Source: Pseudomonas fluorescens
GTDB lineage: Bacteria; Pseudomonadota; Gammaproteobacteria; Pseudomonadales; Pseudomonadaceae
NCBI RefSeq assembly: GCF_019212185.1
Contig: NZ_CP078138.1
Coordinates: 6,177,501 to 6,241,500, forward strand
Direction: 5' to 3'
Length of the DNA stretch: 64,000 nt
The notes beneath the pieces were generated by a model. It was given only the letters and a program-made list of their open reading frames with translations. It had not been told where the DNA came from and searched no databases. Within the stretch, counting starts at the first letter, position 1. Each line of letters opens with the position of its first letter. Below, in pieces: positions 9,059 through 18,658 of this stretch. Position numbers and translations under genes: made by a program.

Positions 9059-10195
9059 ATGCCCAATTTCGCTGAACTGCTGCAACAAGGCGGGGCCCAC
9101 GCCTGGCTGTATTTCCCGAGCGCTATTTTGCTCGGTGCCTTGCATGGCCTGGAGCCCGGCCACTCAAAGACCATGATGGCGGCGTTCATCGTGGCCATTC
9201 GTGGCTCGGTTAAACAGGCTGTGTTACTGGGCTTGGCCGCTACGCTTTCGCACACTGCCGTAGTGTGGCTAGTCGCTATCGGCGGGATGTATCTGGGCAA
9301 AGGCTTGGACGCACAAACCACTGAACCATACTTCCAGCTCGCGTCCTCTGCACTGATCATCGCAATTGCGCTTTGGATGCTGTGGCGTACCTGGCGCGGT
9401 GAGCAGATGTTCAAGTTCGAGCAAGGTGATGACCACCACCACGGCGAGCATGACCATGGACATCATGATGAAACCCACCGAATCGATACCGGCCACGGGC
9501 GCATCGAACTGTCGATTTTCGAACAAGGCATACCACCGCATTGGCGCCTGAAGACATTGACCGGACACTCCTGGGCGGCCTCGGATGTTCGCCTGATGAC
9601 TACCCGTCCAGACGGCAGCACCCAAGCGTTCTTATTTTCTGAGCGTGAAGGCTTCCTAGAATCGACAGTCGATATCCCGGAACCTCATGAGTTCAGTGCT
9701 CGCCTGAGTCTTGGGCATGCAGGCCACTCCCATGATTATGATCTGGACTACCAGGAGCATGATCACGGGCATGCGCATTCCGAACTGGAAGGTCTGGAGT
9801 TGTCGATTGACGGCTATCAGGATGCACACGAGCGCGCACATGCCAACGATATCCGTAAGCGCTTCACCAACCGCGAGGTCACCACGGGCCAGATCGTCGT
9901 GTTCGGTTTGACGGGCGGTTTGATTCCTTGTCCGGCTGCCATCACCGTTCTGTTGCTGTGTCTTCAGGTTAAAGAAGTGGCGCTGGGTGGCATGCTCGTC
10001 CTGTGCTTCAGCATCGGCTTGGCCCTTACCTTAGTCACGGTCGGTGCTGCGGCAGCCATCGGTGCTAAACAGGCCTCCAATCGCTGGCCGTGGCTGGGCA
10101 CCGTGGCTCGTCGTGCACCGTACCTATCCAGCGTGTTGATCATTGGTGTTGGTCTGTACGTGGGCTTCCATGGCTGGATGGGCCTGACCGCGTAA
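9059..10195 (+). CDS. NicO/RcnA-type nickel-cobalt efflux protein
   Basis: A 378-aa membrane exporter. The N-terminal part has GALHGLEPGHSKTMMAAF, the HX4D-like signature of RcnA/NicO transporters. The middle is a long cytoplasmic or periplasmic insert rich in His and Asp (DDHHHGEHDHGHHDE and later HAGHSHDYDL, EHDHGHAHSE). The C-terminal helices include LTGGLIPCPAAITVLL, another family signature. The ATG at 9059 follows the repressor gene closely; an in-frame TTG further upstream would overlap it. Expected to export Ni(II) or Co(II) across the inner membrane; exact metal unproven. Confidence 0.9.
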   Translation: MPNFAELLQQGGAHAWLYFPSAILLGALHGLEPGHSKTMMAAFIVAIRGSVKQAVLLGLAATLSHTAVVWLVAIGGMYLGKGLDAQTTEPYFQLASSALIIAIALWMLWRTWRGEQMFKFEQGDDHHHGEHDHGHHDETHRIDTGHGRIELSIFEQGIPPHWRLKTLTGHSWAASDVRLMTTRPDGSTQAFLFSEREGFLESTVDIPEPHEFSARLSLGHAGHSHDYDLDYQEHDHGHAHSELEGLELSIDGYQDAHERAHANDIRKRFTNREVTTGQIVVFGLTGGLIPCPAAITVLLLCLQVKEVALGGMLVLCFSIGLALTLVTVGAAAAIGAKQASNRWPWLGTVARRAPYLSSVLIIGVGLYVGFHGWMGLTA

Positions 10196-10207
10196 GGCGA
10201 TGTTTGA

Positions 10208-10645
10208 GTGTTCGAACTCACCAGCTACGTTGGTCTTTTTCTGGCGGCATTCGGTGCCGCTACGTTATTGCCAATGCAATCTGAAGCCGTGCTAGTCGCG
10301 ATGTTGCTCTCAGACCGGTACATCGCTTCGACGTTATTGACGGTCGCCACCTTCGGCAACGTTCTCGGTTCTACGCTGAATTGGGTGTTGGGTCGCTCCA
10401 TTGAGCGATTGCACCACAAGCGCTGGTTTCCGGTGAGCGAGAGCAAGCTCGAAAAGGCCGAGCAATTCTACTTGCGCTATGGGCGCTGGTCGTTATTGCT
10501 GAGCTGGGTGCCCATCATTGGCGATCCATTAACGGTCGTTGCTGGAGTGATGCGCGAGCCTATCTGGAGCTTCCTGCTGATAGTTACCCTGGCCAAGGGC
10601 ATTCGTTATCTCGTGCTGACCGCTGTCACCCTGGGTTGGGCTTGA
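10208..10645 (+). CDS. YqaA-family small membrane protein (DedA-like)
   Basis: A 145-aa membrane protein starting at GTG 10208. It has the SNARE-associated/DedA pattern of YqaA proteins: an N-terminal FAAFGAATLLPMQSEA-like segment, GNVLGSTLNWVLGR, then FYLRYGRWSLLLSWVPIIGDPLTVVAGVMR. It follows the metal exporter by 12 bases and is likely in the same operon. YqaA-like genes recur next to metal exporters in Pseudomonas islands, but the function is unknown. Confidence 0.85.
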   Translation: MFELTSYVGLFLAAFGAATLLPMQSEAVLVAMLLSDRYIASTLLTVATFGNVLGSTLNWVLGRSIERLHHKRWFPVSESKLEKAEQFYLRYGRWSLLLSWVPIIGDPLTVVAGVMREPIWSFLLIVTLAKGIRYLVLTAVTLGWA

Positions 10646-10649
10646 TGAT

Positions 10650-10976
10650 GGCTTATACGACCAACATATCTCGCTCAAGAGCCGAAGCAGCAGCCTGGAT
10701 CTGATCAAGTGGCTGGCGATGCTGACCATGGGTATCGACCATCTGCAGTAGGTAAAGCCGGAGATGGGCTATCTGTCCGTTCGGGGACGACTCTCTTTTC
10801 CGCTCTTCTGTAGCGCCATCGCGGCCAACGTATTGCGCTCCAAATCGCGCGAACTGCTGACGCCTGCTAATAGTCGTTGCCTCGCCTTGATGCCGTTGTT
10901 CGCCGCCATTTCAGAAGCGCCTTACCGCTATATCAGCACTTCCTCAGGGAGAATAAGGAACTCGCTTGCCCAATGA
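10650..10976 (+). pseudogene. TraX-family pseudogene (in-frame stop, truncated)
   Basis: The frame reads SLDLIKWLAMLTMGIDHLQ, then a TAG at 10749, then continues in the same frame as GYLSVRGRLSFPLFCSAIAANVLR and LMPLFAAISEAPYRY before ending at 10976. This is the N-terminal part of a TraX-family acyltransferase-like membrane protein (normally about 240 aa), known from F-plasmid pilin acetylation and common on Pseudomonas islands. The internal stop and the missing C-terminal half mark it as dead. It supports past plasmid or ICE ancestry for the island. Confidence 0.75.
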
Positions 10977-11049
10977 AGGCAATTAGCCATACGCTGCGAT
11001 GCGTGAGAGGTCTCACAAGTATAAAAAAATTAGCATGGAGCAAGCCCTG

Positions 11050-11181
11050 ATGAAACTGTCTGCCCTTTTGATCGCCGCTTTACTTTCGATTACATCCGTT
11101 GCTGCCTTCGCGCACAGCGGCGGTACTGATTCAAAAGGTTGCCATCGCAACCATAAAACGAACGACTACCACTGCCACTAA
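11050..11181 (+). CDS. Small YHYH-type exported protein
   Basis: A 43-aa protein with a signal peptide (MKLSALLIAALLSITSVAA, cleaved near FA|HSGG). The short Cys/His tail has SKGCHRN and NDYHCH and matches the C-terminal Cys/His motif of YHYH-domain proteins. Such short versions occur alone or fused to nuclease-like domains. Function unknown; the motif could bind a metal, which would fit the surrounding cargo. A hairpin follows the stop. Confidence 0.7.
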   Translation: MKLSALLIAALLSITSVAAFAHSGGTDSKGCHRNHKTNDYHCH

Positions 11182-11189
11182 ACGGCAAA

Positions 11190-11210
11190 AGCCCAGCTTG
11201 ATGCTGGGCT
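11190..11210 (+). terminator. Hairpin after the YHYH gene
   Basis: An eight-base stem AGCCCAGC / GCTGGGCT with loop TTGAT begins nine bases after the stop. The T run on the plus strand is poor, but AAAA precedes it, so it may act in either direction or only as an mRNA 3' end. Confidence 0.5.
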
Positions 11211-11371
11211 TGATGCAGCTGGCTTCTTCAGATTTGTGGAGGCCAGTTAGGCACCATCGAGCAAAACCGTAAAGGACAGCTAATGGCTGGGTCATAGCCC
11301 CAATACCTGCCCAATCTCGGGCACTCAGCACTATATGTGAGGGAGATCACTCCACTTTTGGGGAATTCTCC

Positions 11372-11482
11372 GTGAGGCAATATGAATCTACCGTCCTGAA
11401 GTGGCCATTCCATCGCCCACTCGTGGTGACCCTACCTACTGGCTTGGTAATTGCTCTCACGCTTGTACTCAATATTCGTTGA
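11372..11482 (+). CDS. Candidate 36-aa single-helix membrane protein
   Basis: A GTG start preceded by GGGGAA opens a 36-codon frame ending in TGA. The peptide has KWPFHRPL followed by a hydrophobic helix (VVTLPTGLVIALTLVLNIR). Three bases later a similar small frame begins. No family recognised. The main support is that both frames show the same K-x-x-RPL plus helix layout, so they may be duplicated small membrane proteins. Confidence 0.35.
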   Translation: MRQYESTVLKWPFHRPLVVTLPTGLVIALTLVLNIR

Positions 11483-11484
11483 GC

Positions 11485-11610
11485 ATGCGAAAACCGGAGG
11501 TTAGGGCCTTGTGGAAACGTCCTCTGCTTATCGGAGTTTTGCTTGGAATCGGAATCCTTACACTCGGTTTGGCAGTGAGTATCATCCTTATGCAATGGCA
11601 GCTGAGATAA
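11485..11610 (+). CDS. Candidate 41-aa single-helix membrane protein
   Basis: An ATG start (or a TTG at residue 9, which has a GGAGG site upstream) gives a short basic N-terminus, LWKRPLLIGV, and a hydrophobic helix ending ILMQWQLR. It follows the 36-codon frame almost directly and has the same basic-RPL-helix pattern. The product is unrecognised. It could also be the remnant of a longer membrane protein. Confidence 0.4.
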   Translation: MRKPEVRALWKRPLLIGVLLGIGILTLGLAVSIILMQWQLR

Positions 11611-11839
11611 CCTAGCCAAGCAGTTGCGTAGGCGAAATGATGCGTCTCGGCTGGATTGGCTTGAGTGATGCCTTGATCGTTTTTTAACCACTTGCAGATC
11701 TAGAAACTGCGTGTCAGAAACTTTATTTCGCGTCGGTAATGTTGGCTTAACTTAGGATTTGTTTTATCGCCTTTGGCAGGCCTATTGGGTCGACCGCTTC
11801 CATTTGTAAGAGCCATTTGCAGCGACTAGACTCCAGACC

Positions 11840-12181
11840 ATGAAACGCTATCTGCGGTTTTGCATCATCTTCATGATCAGCTTGGCGCTTCCCCTCAGCG
11901 GGATGGCGGGCGTTCAGGCACCGACAGAACCGTGCCCAATGAAGACGATGGGCATGGCGATGATGGACGATATGGGGATGGACTGCTGCAACGATATGAA
12001 AGGCCCTTCCGATCACGGCAAACCTTGTAAGCCGGGCCAGGAATGCAAGTCGGGCGGCATGCTGCAAGTCTCGATCTTAAAGCCTCCTGTAACCGTATTC
12101 AGCCCCGAAGTGATTTCATTCTTCAGCGATTCCTTGCCTGTAAAGACCTCGTCCTGGGTTTGGCGACCCCCTCGCGTTTGA
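11840..12181 (+). CDS. Small exported Met/Cys-rich protein upstream of cus genes
   Basis: A 113-aa protein with a signal peptide (residues 1-25, cleaved near GMAG). The mature N-terminal half is rich in Met, Cys and Asp (PCPMKTMGMAMMDDMGMDCC, then KPCKPGQECKSGGM). The second half is neutral and lacks Cys (LKPPVTVFSPEVISFF). I do not recognise a named domain, but proteins like this commonly precede czc/cus-type RND genes in Pseudomonas. Likely periplasmic and metal binding. The same stretch is open on the other strand, but signal peptide and context favour this one. Confidence 0.6.
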   Translation: MKRYLRFCIIFMISLALPLSGMAGVQAPTEPCPMKTMGMAMMDDMGMDCCNDMKGPSDHGKPCKPGQECKSGGMLQVSILKPPVTVFSPEVISFFSDSLPVKTSSWVWRPPRV

Positions 12182-12202
12182 TTCCTGTACCACACTGAGC
12201 CT

Positions 12203-12222
12203 CATTCCGCTTTAGCGGAATG
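12203..12222 (+). terminator. Short hairpin between the Met/Cys-rich gene and cusC
   Basis: Perfect eight-base stem CATTCCGC / GCGGAATG with loop TTTA, about 20 bases after the previous stop. No T run, so a 3'-end or mRNA-stability element is as likely as a true terminator. Confidence 0.4.
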
Positions 12223-12280
12223 GCATATCTGCGTGCATGTCTTATGAAGCGCGCAGTGGATCATCACAGGAATCGTGAAC

Positions 12281-13537
12281 ATGAACCCCAAGTGCTATTG
12301 CACAGGTTGGCCCCTCGTGGCCGGTTTGGCGGCAAGCGTACTGGCATTGCCGAGCTTCGCTGCCGCATTGACACTCGATGAAGCGTTGCGGCTGGCCGAA
12401 AACAATGCGCCGTCGCTGACCGCACAAGACGCGAAAATTCAGGCTGCCAGCAGTGCAGCCATCCCCGCTGGTGAATTACCCGATCCCAAGTTATTGGTGG
12501 GTGTGCAGAACTACCCCATTGGCGGCCCGGATCGATGGAGCATCGACCGGGACTTCATGACCATGCAAATGGTCGGGGTCAGACAAGAGATGCCCAACAG
12601 CGACAAGCGCAAAGCACGCATTGAGGTCGCCGATGCGGCCATTGATCGAGCTGCGGCAGAGCGTGGAGTCGAGCGCCTGAAGGTACGCCAGTCCACGGCG
12701 TTGGCCTGGATCAGCAGCTACTCGGTTGAGCGCAAAGATGCGCTGTTCCAGGACTTCTACAAAGAGAACCGCCTGCTGACCGATACCGTCCGGGCCCAGA
12801 TTGCCGGTGGCCGCGCTCAACCCGCCGATGCGGTGACACCCAAGCAAGAAGCGGCTCAACTGGAGGAGCAACAGGACGATCTGGTTCGCCAGCGCGTGCA
12901 GGCCCGAGCGGCCCTCAAACGCTGGATAGGCTCCGCCGCCAACGACAAGCCTGTGGGCAGCTTGCCTCAATGGCCTGTCGATCCATCAAGCTACGCCCAT
13001 AAACTGCAACACCATCCCGAGTTGGCAGCGTTTGCACCGATGACCCGTGAAGCGCAAGCCAAGGTTCGTGAAGCCGTGTCGGAGAAGCAGTCGGACTGGA
13101 GCTGGGAACTGGATTACCAGCGCCGTGGCCGTGAGTTTGGCGACATGGTAAGTGTGCAATTTTCCTGGGATCTACCGCTGTTTCCTGACTCTCGGCAAAA
13201 TCCCAAAATCGCAGCCAAACAGGCTGAACTCAGTCAGCTTGAGGCTGAGCGCGATGCTCTGTCACGCGAGCACACTCAGCAACTGGAAAACGAACTGGCT
13301 GACTATGAGCGCTTGAATCGTGCGGTAAGTCGCAACCAGGAAAGCCTGTTGCCGCTGGCCAGGGAAAAGGTCGAACTCAGCATGGCCAGCTACCGTGTCG
13401 GCAAAGGTGATTTAAACGCCGTTATTGCCGCCCGACGTGAACTCATCGAAGCCCGCCTCAAACAGATCGACGTGGAGGAGCAACGAGCGCTGACCAGTGC
13501 GCGTCTGTATTTTGCTTATTGGGAGGCCAGTCAATGA
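12281..13537 (+). CDS. cusC: Outer-membrane channel of Cu/Ag RND efflux (CusC-like)
   Basis: A 418-aa TolC-family outer-membrane efflux protein. It has an N-terminal signal peptide, then LTLDEALRLAENN, and long heptad-rich helices (DAVTPKQEAAQLEEQQDDLVRQR region; SQLEAERDALSREHTQQLENEL region) typical of OEP domains. The ATG at 12281 has AGGA at good spacing; a GTG two codons earlier is possible. The stop overlaps the cusB start (ATGA). It forms the outer-membrane exit of a tripartite metal pump. The symbol is assigned by partnership with the Cu/Ag-type CusA; CzcC-like naming is equally used. Confidence 0.88.
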   Translation: MNPKCYCTGWPLVAGLAASVLALPSFAAALTLDEALRLAENNAPSLTAQDAKIQAASSAAIPAGELPDPKLLVGVQNYPIGGPDRWSIDRDFMTMQMVGVRQEMPNSDKRKARIEVADAAIDRAAAERGVERLKVRQSTALAWISSYSVERKDALFQDFYKENRLLTDTVRAQIAGGRAQPADAVTPKQEAAQLEEQQDDLVRQRVQARAALKRWIGSAANDKPVGSLPQWPVDPSSYAHKLQHHPELAAFAPMTREAQAKVREAVSEKQSDWSWELDYQRRGREFGDMVSVQFSWDLPLFPDSRQNPKIAAKQAELSQLEAERDALSREHTQQLENELADYERLNRAVSRNQESLLPLAREKVELSMASYRVGKGDLNAVIAARRELIEARLKQIDVEEQRALTSARLYFAYWEASQ

Positions 13538-15015
13538 ACCTTAAATGGAATGGGGCATTGCTGGTTGGCATCTCGCTGGCATTCGGTATTGCCGGAGGTT
13601 ACTGGTTCGCTCAACAGCGCATGAATGGGGTATCCAGTTCTGCCCAGGAGCAGAGCCACGATTCACCTGACGAACGCAAGGCTCTGTATTGGTATGACCC
13701 CATGTACCCGCAGCAAAAGTTCGATAAGCCGGGTAAGTCCCCCTTCATGGACATGCAACTTATTCCTAAGTACGCCGGTGGCGCAGGGGATCGTGCGACT
13801 GTCAGTATCGATCCGAGTCTTACCCAGAATCTCGGTCTGCGTTTTGCAACTGTCACCCGTGGGATCTTTGATTCCAGTCTCGACGTCACAGGAGTCTTGG
13901 GATTCAACGAGCGCGATGTCGCGGTGATTCAGGCCCGCACCACTGGCTTTGTGGAGAGGGTCTATGCCCACGCTCCCGGCGATGTACTCAAAGCCAACGC
14001 GGCGTTGGCGGATATCCTGGTGCCCGAGTGGACATCCGCCCAGACAGAGTTCCTTGCGCTGAAGCGCAATGGGGATGCTGACCTGTTGGCTGCGGCCCGC
14101 CAGCGATTGCGGCTCACAGGGATGCCGGCAACACTGATTACTCAGGTAGAGCGTGGCGGTAAGGTTCAGCCTTACCTGACGCTCACCAGCCCTATTGGTG
14201 GTGTGCTGCAAGAATTGAATGTTCGTGCGGGCATGACCGTGGCGACTGGCGACACTCTGGCACGCGTCAATGGCTTGAGCAGTGTCTGGCTAGCCGTGGC
14301 CGTTCCAGAATCGGATTCCGGAGCTATCGCCGTGGGGCAGGCGGTCGAAGCGCGTCTGCCAGCCTTCCCAGGAATAACACTCAGTGGCAAGGTCGGCGCG
14401 ATTTTGCCCGAGACAAATCCGGACAGTCGCACCCTTCGGGTACGTGTGGAGTTACCCAATCCGGACGGGCGCCTCAGACCGGGTTTGACGGCGCAGGTAC
14501 GCCTGAATCGTTCGACCGAGCAAAGTGTATTGTGGGTGCCGAGTGAGGCGGTGATTCGAACTGGCCGACGAGCCCTGGTGATGCTCGCCGAAGACGCTGG
14601 TCGCTACCGTCCCGTGGAGGTACACCTCGGGCAGGAAAGCGATGGCAAAACGGCGATATTGAAGGGTCTGGAAGAAGGCCAGAAGGTGGTTACCTCTGGT
14701 CAGTTCCTGCTCGACTCGGAGGCCAGTCTTAAGGGCATTGTTGCAAGCTCGGAGGAACAGTCACCACCCAGCGCAGCAGCCTCCAGCTTTCATGAAGCGG
14801 ATGGGCAGATCGTTGAGATCAACGATAAAGAAGTCACGCTTGCCCACGGCCCCTTCAAGACACTCGGCATGCCTGGCATGACGATGACGTTTCCACTCGC
14901 CAATCCGTCGCTGATGCAGGGTCTCAAAGCGGGTGACAAGGTTCGTATCGCGGTGAGCCAGTCCGATGATGGTTTGCGTGTTGAGCGCCTGGATAAATCG
15001 GGGAGCCAGCCATGA
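13534..15015 (+). CDS. cusB: Periplasmic adaptor CusB with HMBD and fused CusF domain
   Basis: A 493-aa membrane-fusion protein. After an N-terminal membrane anchor comes a heavy-metal-binding domain ([20 protein letters not shown], near residues 50-70). Barrel-sandwich, hairpin and beta-barrel parts follow ([36 protein letters not shown]). The last 80 residues are a CusF-like domain ([18 protein letters not shown], then [10 protein letters not shown]), so a metal chaperone fold is fused to the adaptor. It overlaps cusC and cusA by four bases on each side. It links pump and channel and likely delivers Cu(I) or Ag(I). Confidence 0.9.
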   Translation: MNLKWNGALLVGISLAFGIAGGYWFAQQRMNGVSSSAQEQSHDSPDERKALYWYDPMYPQQKFDKPGKSPFMDMQLIPKYAGGAGDRATVSIDPSLTQNLGLRFATVTRGIFDSSLDVTGVLGFNERDVAVIQARTTGFVERVYAHAPGDVLKANAALADILVPEWTSAQTEFLALKRNGDADLLAAARQRLRLTGMPATLITQVERGGKVQPYLTLTSPIGGVLQELNVRAGMTVATGDTLARVNGLSSVWLAVAVPESDSGAIAVGQAVEARLPAFPGITLSGKVGAILPETNPDSRTLRVRVELPNPDGRLRPGLTAQVRLNRSTEQSVLWVPSEAVIRTGRRALVMLAEDAGRYRPVEVHLGQESDGKTAILKGLEEGQKVVTSGQFLLDSEASLKGIVASSEEQSPPSAAASSFHEADGQIVEINDKEVTLAHGPFKTLGMPGMTMTFPLANPSLMQGLKAGDKVRIAVSQSDDGLRVERLDKSGSQP

Positions 15016-18000
15016 TTGCTGCCCTCATTCGTTGGTCAGTGGCCAACCGATTCCTGGTGCTACTGGCGACGCTGTTTGTCACGGCTTGGGGCATTTGGTC
15101 GGTACAGAGCACGCCCATCGATGCACTGCCGGATCTCTCCGATGTTCAGGTGATCATCCGCACCCCTTATCCGGGGCAAGCGCCGCAGATTGTCGAGAAC
15201 CAGGTGACCTATCCGTTGGCCACCACCATGCTCTCGGTGCCGGGCGCTAAGACGGTACGCGGTTATTCCTTCTTCGGAGATAGCTTCGTGTACGTGTTGT
15301 TCGAAGACGGCACTGACTTGTATTGGGCTCGCTCGCGGGTGTTGGAGTACCTGAGTCAGATACAAAGCCGCTTGCCGGCCAGCGCCAAGCCGGCGTTGGG
15401 GCCGGATGCGACGGGGGTGGGTTGGATCTATCAGTACGCACTGGTGGATCGCAGTGGCGGGCACGATTTGGCACAGCTCCGCGCTCTTCAGGACTGGTTC
15501 CTCAAGTTTGAACTCAAGACCCTGCCGAACGTTGCGGAAGTGGCCACCGTGGGTGGCATGGTTAAGCAGTACCAAGTGCAGCTCGATCCGCTGAAATTGG
15601 CCAGCCTCGGTATCACTCAGGCTGAGGTGACCGACGCCATCGGTAAGGCCAATCAGGAAACCGGTGGTGCCGTGCTGGAGATGGCAGAGACCGAGTTCAT
15701 CGTGCGCGCTTCGGGCTATCTGAAGACGCTCAATGACTTCCGGGCGATCCCGCTTAAGTTGGGTGCGGGTGGTGTGCCGGTAACCCTTGGCGATGTCGCC
15801 ACGATTCAATTGGGGCCGGAAATGCGGCGGGGCATTACAGAACTCGACGGCGAAGGCGAGACCGTCGGCGGTGTGGTGATTTTGCGCAGCGGCAAGAATG
15901 CTCGCGAGACCATTGCGGCGGTCAAGACCAAACTCGACGAACTGAAAAGCAGTCTGCCGACCGGGGTGGAAATCGTCACCACCTACGACCGCAGCAAGCT
16001 GATTGACCGCGCTGTTGAAAACCTCAGCCACAAGCTGATCGAAGAGTTCATCGTCGTCGCGTTGGTCTGTGGAATCTTTCTCTGGCACTTGCGCTCATCG
16101 CTGGTGGCGATTATCTCGCTGCCAGTTGGGGTGCTGATTGCCTTCATCGTCATGCGCTACCAAGGGATCAATGCCAACATCATGTCCTTGGGCGGGATTG
16201 CCATCGCCATCGGCGCGATGGTCGATGCCGCCGTGGTGATGATCGAGAACGCCCACAAGAAGGTTGAGGCCTGGCACGCGGCCAATCCTGGGGAGGAACT
16301 GAAGGGTGAGCGTCATTGGCACGTGATGACCGAAGCAGCGGCAGAGGTAGGCCCGGCACTGTTCTTCTGTTTATTGATCATCACCCTCTCGTTCATTCCG
16401 GTTTTTACCCTGGAAGCGCAGGAAGGGCGATTGTTCGGCCCATTAGCTTTCACCAAGACCTACGCCATGGCCGCAGCGGCAGGATTGTCAGTGACCTTGG
16501 TGCCAGTGCTGATGGGCTATTGGATTCGGGGTCGAATCCCCACTGAGCAACATAACCCGCTAAACCGTTGGCTGATCCGGATCTACCAGCCAGCTCTGGA
16601 CGCGGTCTTGCGTCGACCAAAGATCACGCTGCTTGTCGCGTTGCTGGTCTTTGTCAGCGCGCTATGGCCAATGTCGCGCTTGGGCGGCGAGTTTCTCCCC
16701 CCGTTGGACGAGGGCGATCTGCTCTATATGCCTTCAGCCCTGCCGGGATTGTCGGCGCAGAAAGCGGCGCAATTGCTGCAACAAACAGACCGCCTGATCA
16801 AGACTGTTCCAGAGGTCGAACATGTCTTCGGTAAAGCTGGACGTGCTGAAACTGCAACCGACCCGGCGCCGCTGGAAATGTTTGAAACCACGATCCAGTT
16901 CAAACCACAGGAGCAATGGCGCCCAGGCATGACACAGGAAAAATTAGTGGAGGAACTGGATCGAGTGGTACGAGTCCCTGGCCTTACGAATATATGGATA
17001 CCACCGATTCGCAACCGTATCGATATGTTGGCTACGGGCATCAAAAGCCCTATTGGAGTAAAGGTCGCCGGCACCAATTTGACGGAAATTGATGCCGTCA
17101 CCCAAGCGGTCGAGCGGGTGGCCAAAGACGTGCCCGGTGTCAGTTCGGCTCTTGCCGAGCGACTGACTGGTGGCCGCTACATTGACGTGGATATCGACCG
17201 AAAGGCTGCCGCTCGCTATGGATTGAACATCTCTGATGTGCAGTCCATCATGGCCGGCGCTATCGGCGGTGAAAACGTCGGGGAGACCATTGAAGGTCTC
17301 GCACGCTTTCCGATTAACGTGCGTTACCCACGTGAGTGGCGTGACTCGGTCGGCAGCCTGGAGCGATTACCGATTTACACTCCGTTAGGCAGCCAGATCA
17401 CCCTCGGCACTGTGGCGAAGGTCAAGGTCAGCGACGGGCCGCCAATGCTCAAGAGCGAGAACGCACGGCCTTCAGGCTGGGTGTATATCGATGTGCGTGG
17501 TCGGGACATTGCTTCTGTGGTCGCCGATCTACGCCAGGTCGTCAATGAGCAGGTCAAGTTGCAGCCCGGCATGAGCCTGAGTTACTCAGGGCAGTTCGAA
17601 TTTCTGGAACGGGCTAACGCACGCCTCAAACTGGTGGTGCCTGCCACGCTGTTGATCATCTTCGTGCTGCTCTACCTGACTTTTGCCCGATTCGATGAGG
17701 CGTTGTTGATCATGGCCACGTTGCCATTCGCACTGACTGGCGGGGCATGGTTCCTCTATCTGTTGGGGTTCAACCTGTCGGTAGCCACCGGAGTCGGCTT
17801 TATCGCACTGGCCGGTGTTTCTGCCGAATTTGGCGTGATCATGCTGCTCTACCTGAAGAACGCCTGGGCCGAGCGTGAAGACCTCGGCGACAACACTGAG
17901 CGTGGGCTGGTTGCGGCCATTCGCGAAGGCGCTGTGCAGCGCGTTCGACCCAAGGCCATGACCGTTGCCGTGATCATTGCCGGCCTTTTACCCATTTTGT

Positions 18001-18170
18001 TGGGCAGCGGTACTGGTAGCGAAGTGATGAGCCGCATCGCCGCGCCTATGGTCGGCGGCATGATCACGGCCCCATTGCTTTCCCTGTTTGTCATTCCGGC
18101 AGCCTATCGCCTGATGCGTCGCCGGCACCTCATAGTTGAACCCATCAACCCTCAAGGAAAAGTCGTATGA
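15012..18170 (+). CDS. cusA: Cu(I)/Ag(I) RND efflux pump CusA
   Basis: A 1052-aa heavy-metal RND pump with 12 membrane helices and two large periplasmic loops. The segments that carry the three-Met site of CusA are present: [19 protein letters not shown] and [26 protein letters not shown] also matches CusA more than CzcA. The proton relay region reads [16 protein letters not shown]. Length fits. It overlaps cusB and the downstream cusF by four bases. It would pump Cu(I)/Ag(I) from the periplasm or cytoplasm through CusC. Confidence 0.93.
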   Translation: MIAALIRWSVANRFLVLLATLFVTAWGIWSVQSTPIDALPDLSDVQVIIRTPYPGQAPQIVENQVTYPLATTMLSVPGAKTVRGYSFFGDSFVYVLFEDGTDLYWARSRVLEYLSQIQSRLPASAKPALGPDATGVGWIYQYALVDRSGGHDLAQLRALQDWFLKFELKTLPNVAEVATVGGMVKQYQVQLDPLKLASLGITQAEVTDAIGKANQETGGAVLEMAETEFIVRASGYLKTLNDFRAIPLKLGAGGVPVTLGDVATIQLGPEMRRGITELDGEGETVGGVVILRSGKNARETIAAVKTKLDELKSSLPTGVEIVTTYDRSKLIDRAVENLSHKLIEEFIVVALVCGIFLWHLRSSLVAIISLPVGVLIAFIVMRYQGINANIMSLGGIAIAIGAMVDAAVVMIENAHKKVEAWHAANPGEELKGERHWHVMTEAAAEVGPALFFCLLIITLSFIPVFTLEAQEGRLFGPLAFTKTYAMAAAAGLSVTLVPVLMGYWIRGRIPTEQHNPLNRWLIRIYQPALDAVLRRPKITLLVALLVFVSALWPMSRLGGEFLPPLDEGDLLYMPSALPGLSAQKAAQLLQQTDRLIKTVPEVEHVFGKAGRAETATDPAPLEMFETTIQFKPQEQWRPGMTQEKLVEELDRVVRVPGLTNIWIPPIRNRIDMLATGIKSPIGVKVAGTNLTEIDAVTQAVERVAKDVPGVSSALAERLTGGRYIDVDIDRKAAARYGLNISDVQSIMAGAIGGENVGETIEGLARFPINVRYPREWRDSVGSLERLPIYTPLGSQITLGTVAKVKVSDGPPMLKSENARPSGWVYIDVRGRDIASVVADLRQVVNEQVKLQPGMSLSYSGQFEFLERANARLKLVVPATLLIIFVLLYLTFARFDEALLIMATLPFALTGGAWFLYLLGFNLSVATGVGFIALAGVSAEFGVIMLLYLKNAWAEREDLGDNTERGLVAAIREGAVQRVRPKAMTVAVIIAGLLPILLGSGTGSEVMSRIAAPMVGGMITAPLLSLFVIPAAYRLMRRRHLIVEPINPQGKVV

Positions 18171-18508
18171 AACTGACCATGATTGCAGTTGCAAGCACCG
18201 TATTTGCGCTTTCACTTTCTGTCCATGCTGAGGACATGCCGGGCATGAAAATGGAGGGTATGGAAATGAAGCAAGAAACAAAGCAAGCTCCAGTAGCCAC
18301 CGTCGACGGAACGATCAAGGCTATCGATCCTACGAAGCATACCGTGACCATTGCCCATGGCGCTGTTCCATCAGTGCAATGGCCACCGATGACTATGGCT
18401 TTTTCCGCGACAGAGGATCAGTTGACAGGGCTGGCAGCCGGAGATCGCGTCTCGTTTTCCTTTCGCCTAGAGGGTGGCAAAGCCACAATTGTTTCTATAA
18501 GGAAATGA
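18167..18508 (+). CDS. cusF: Periplasmic Cu(I)/Ag(I) chaperone CusF-like
   Basis: A 113-aa exported protein with a signal peptide ending VHA|EDMPG and a Met-rich linker ([10 protein letters not shown]). The CusF OB fold carries the ligand set in [16 protein letters not shown]: the His, the Trp that stacks on the metal, and the two Met. It overlaps the cusA stop by four bases and ends the operon ahead of a terminator. With the fused copy at the end of CusB, the system has two CusF domains. Confidence 0.9.
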   Translation: MKLTMIAVASTVFALSLSVHAEDMPGMKMEGMEMKQETKQAPVATVDGTIKAIDPTKHTVTIAHGAVPSVQWPPMTMAFSATEDQLTGLAAGDRVSFSFRLEGGKATIVSIRK

Positions 18509-18524
18509 GCCTGCGGTGATAAAA

Positions 18525-18550
18525 AACCGGCACGGTTCATCGTGTCGGTT
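18525..18550 (+). terminator. Terminator after cusCBAF
   Basis: A stem AACCGGCACG / CGTGTCGGTT (one G-T pair) with loop GTTCAT, followed by TGTCTC and preceded by A6. It starts 17 bases after the cusF stop and could work in both directions, although the next minus-strand gene ends 108 bases further on. Confidence 0.75.
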
Positions 18551-18658
18551 TGTCTCTTCAGAATCCCTCTTTGCTATGCGGACGCTCGATATACCTCTGA
18601 GACTTTTGCGTTATTAGGTCTCGATGGCAGCTTTCTTCCCCCACGCGTCTTGATTCGC

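Noticed and set aside
15060..16088. A 342-codon open frame antisense to cusA
   Set aside because: CusA motifs on the plus strand are certain; the antisense frame is a codon-usage shadow.
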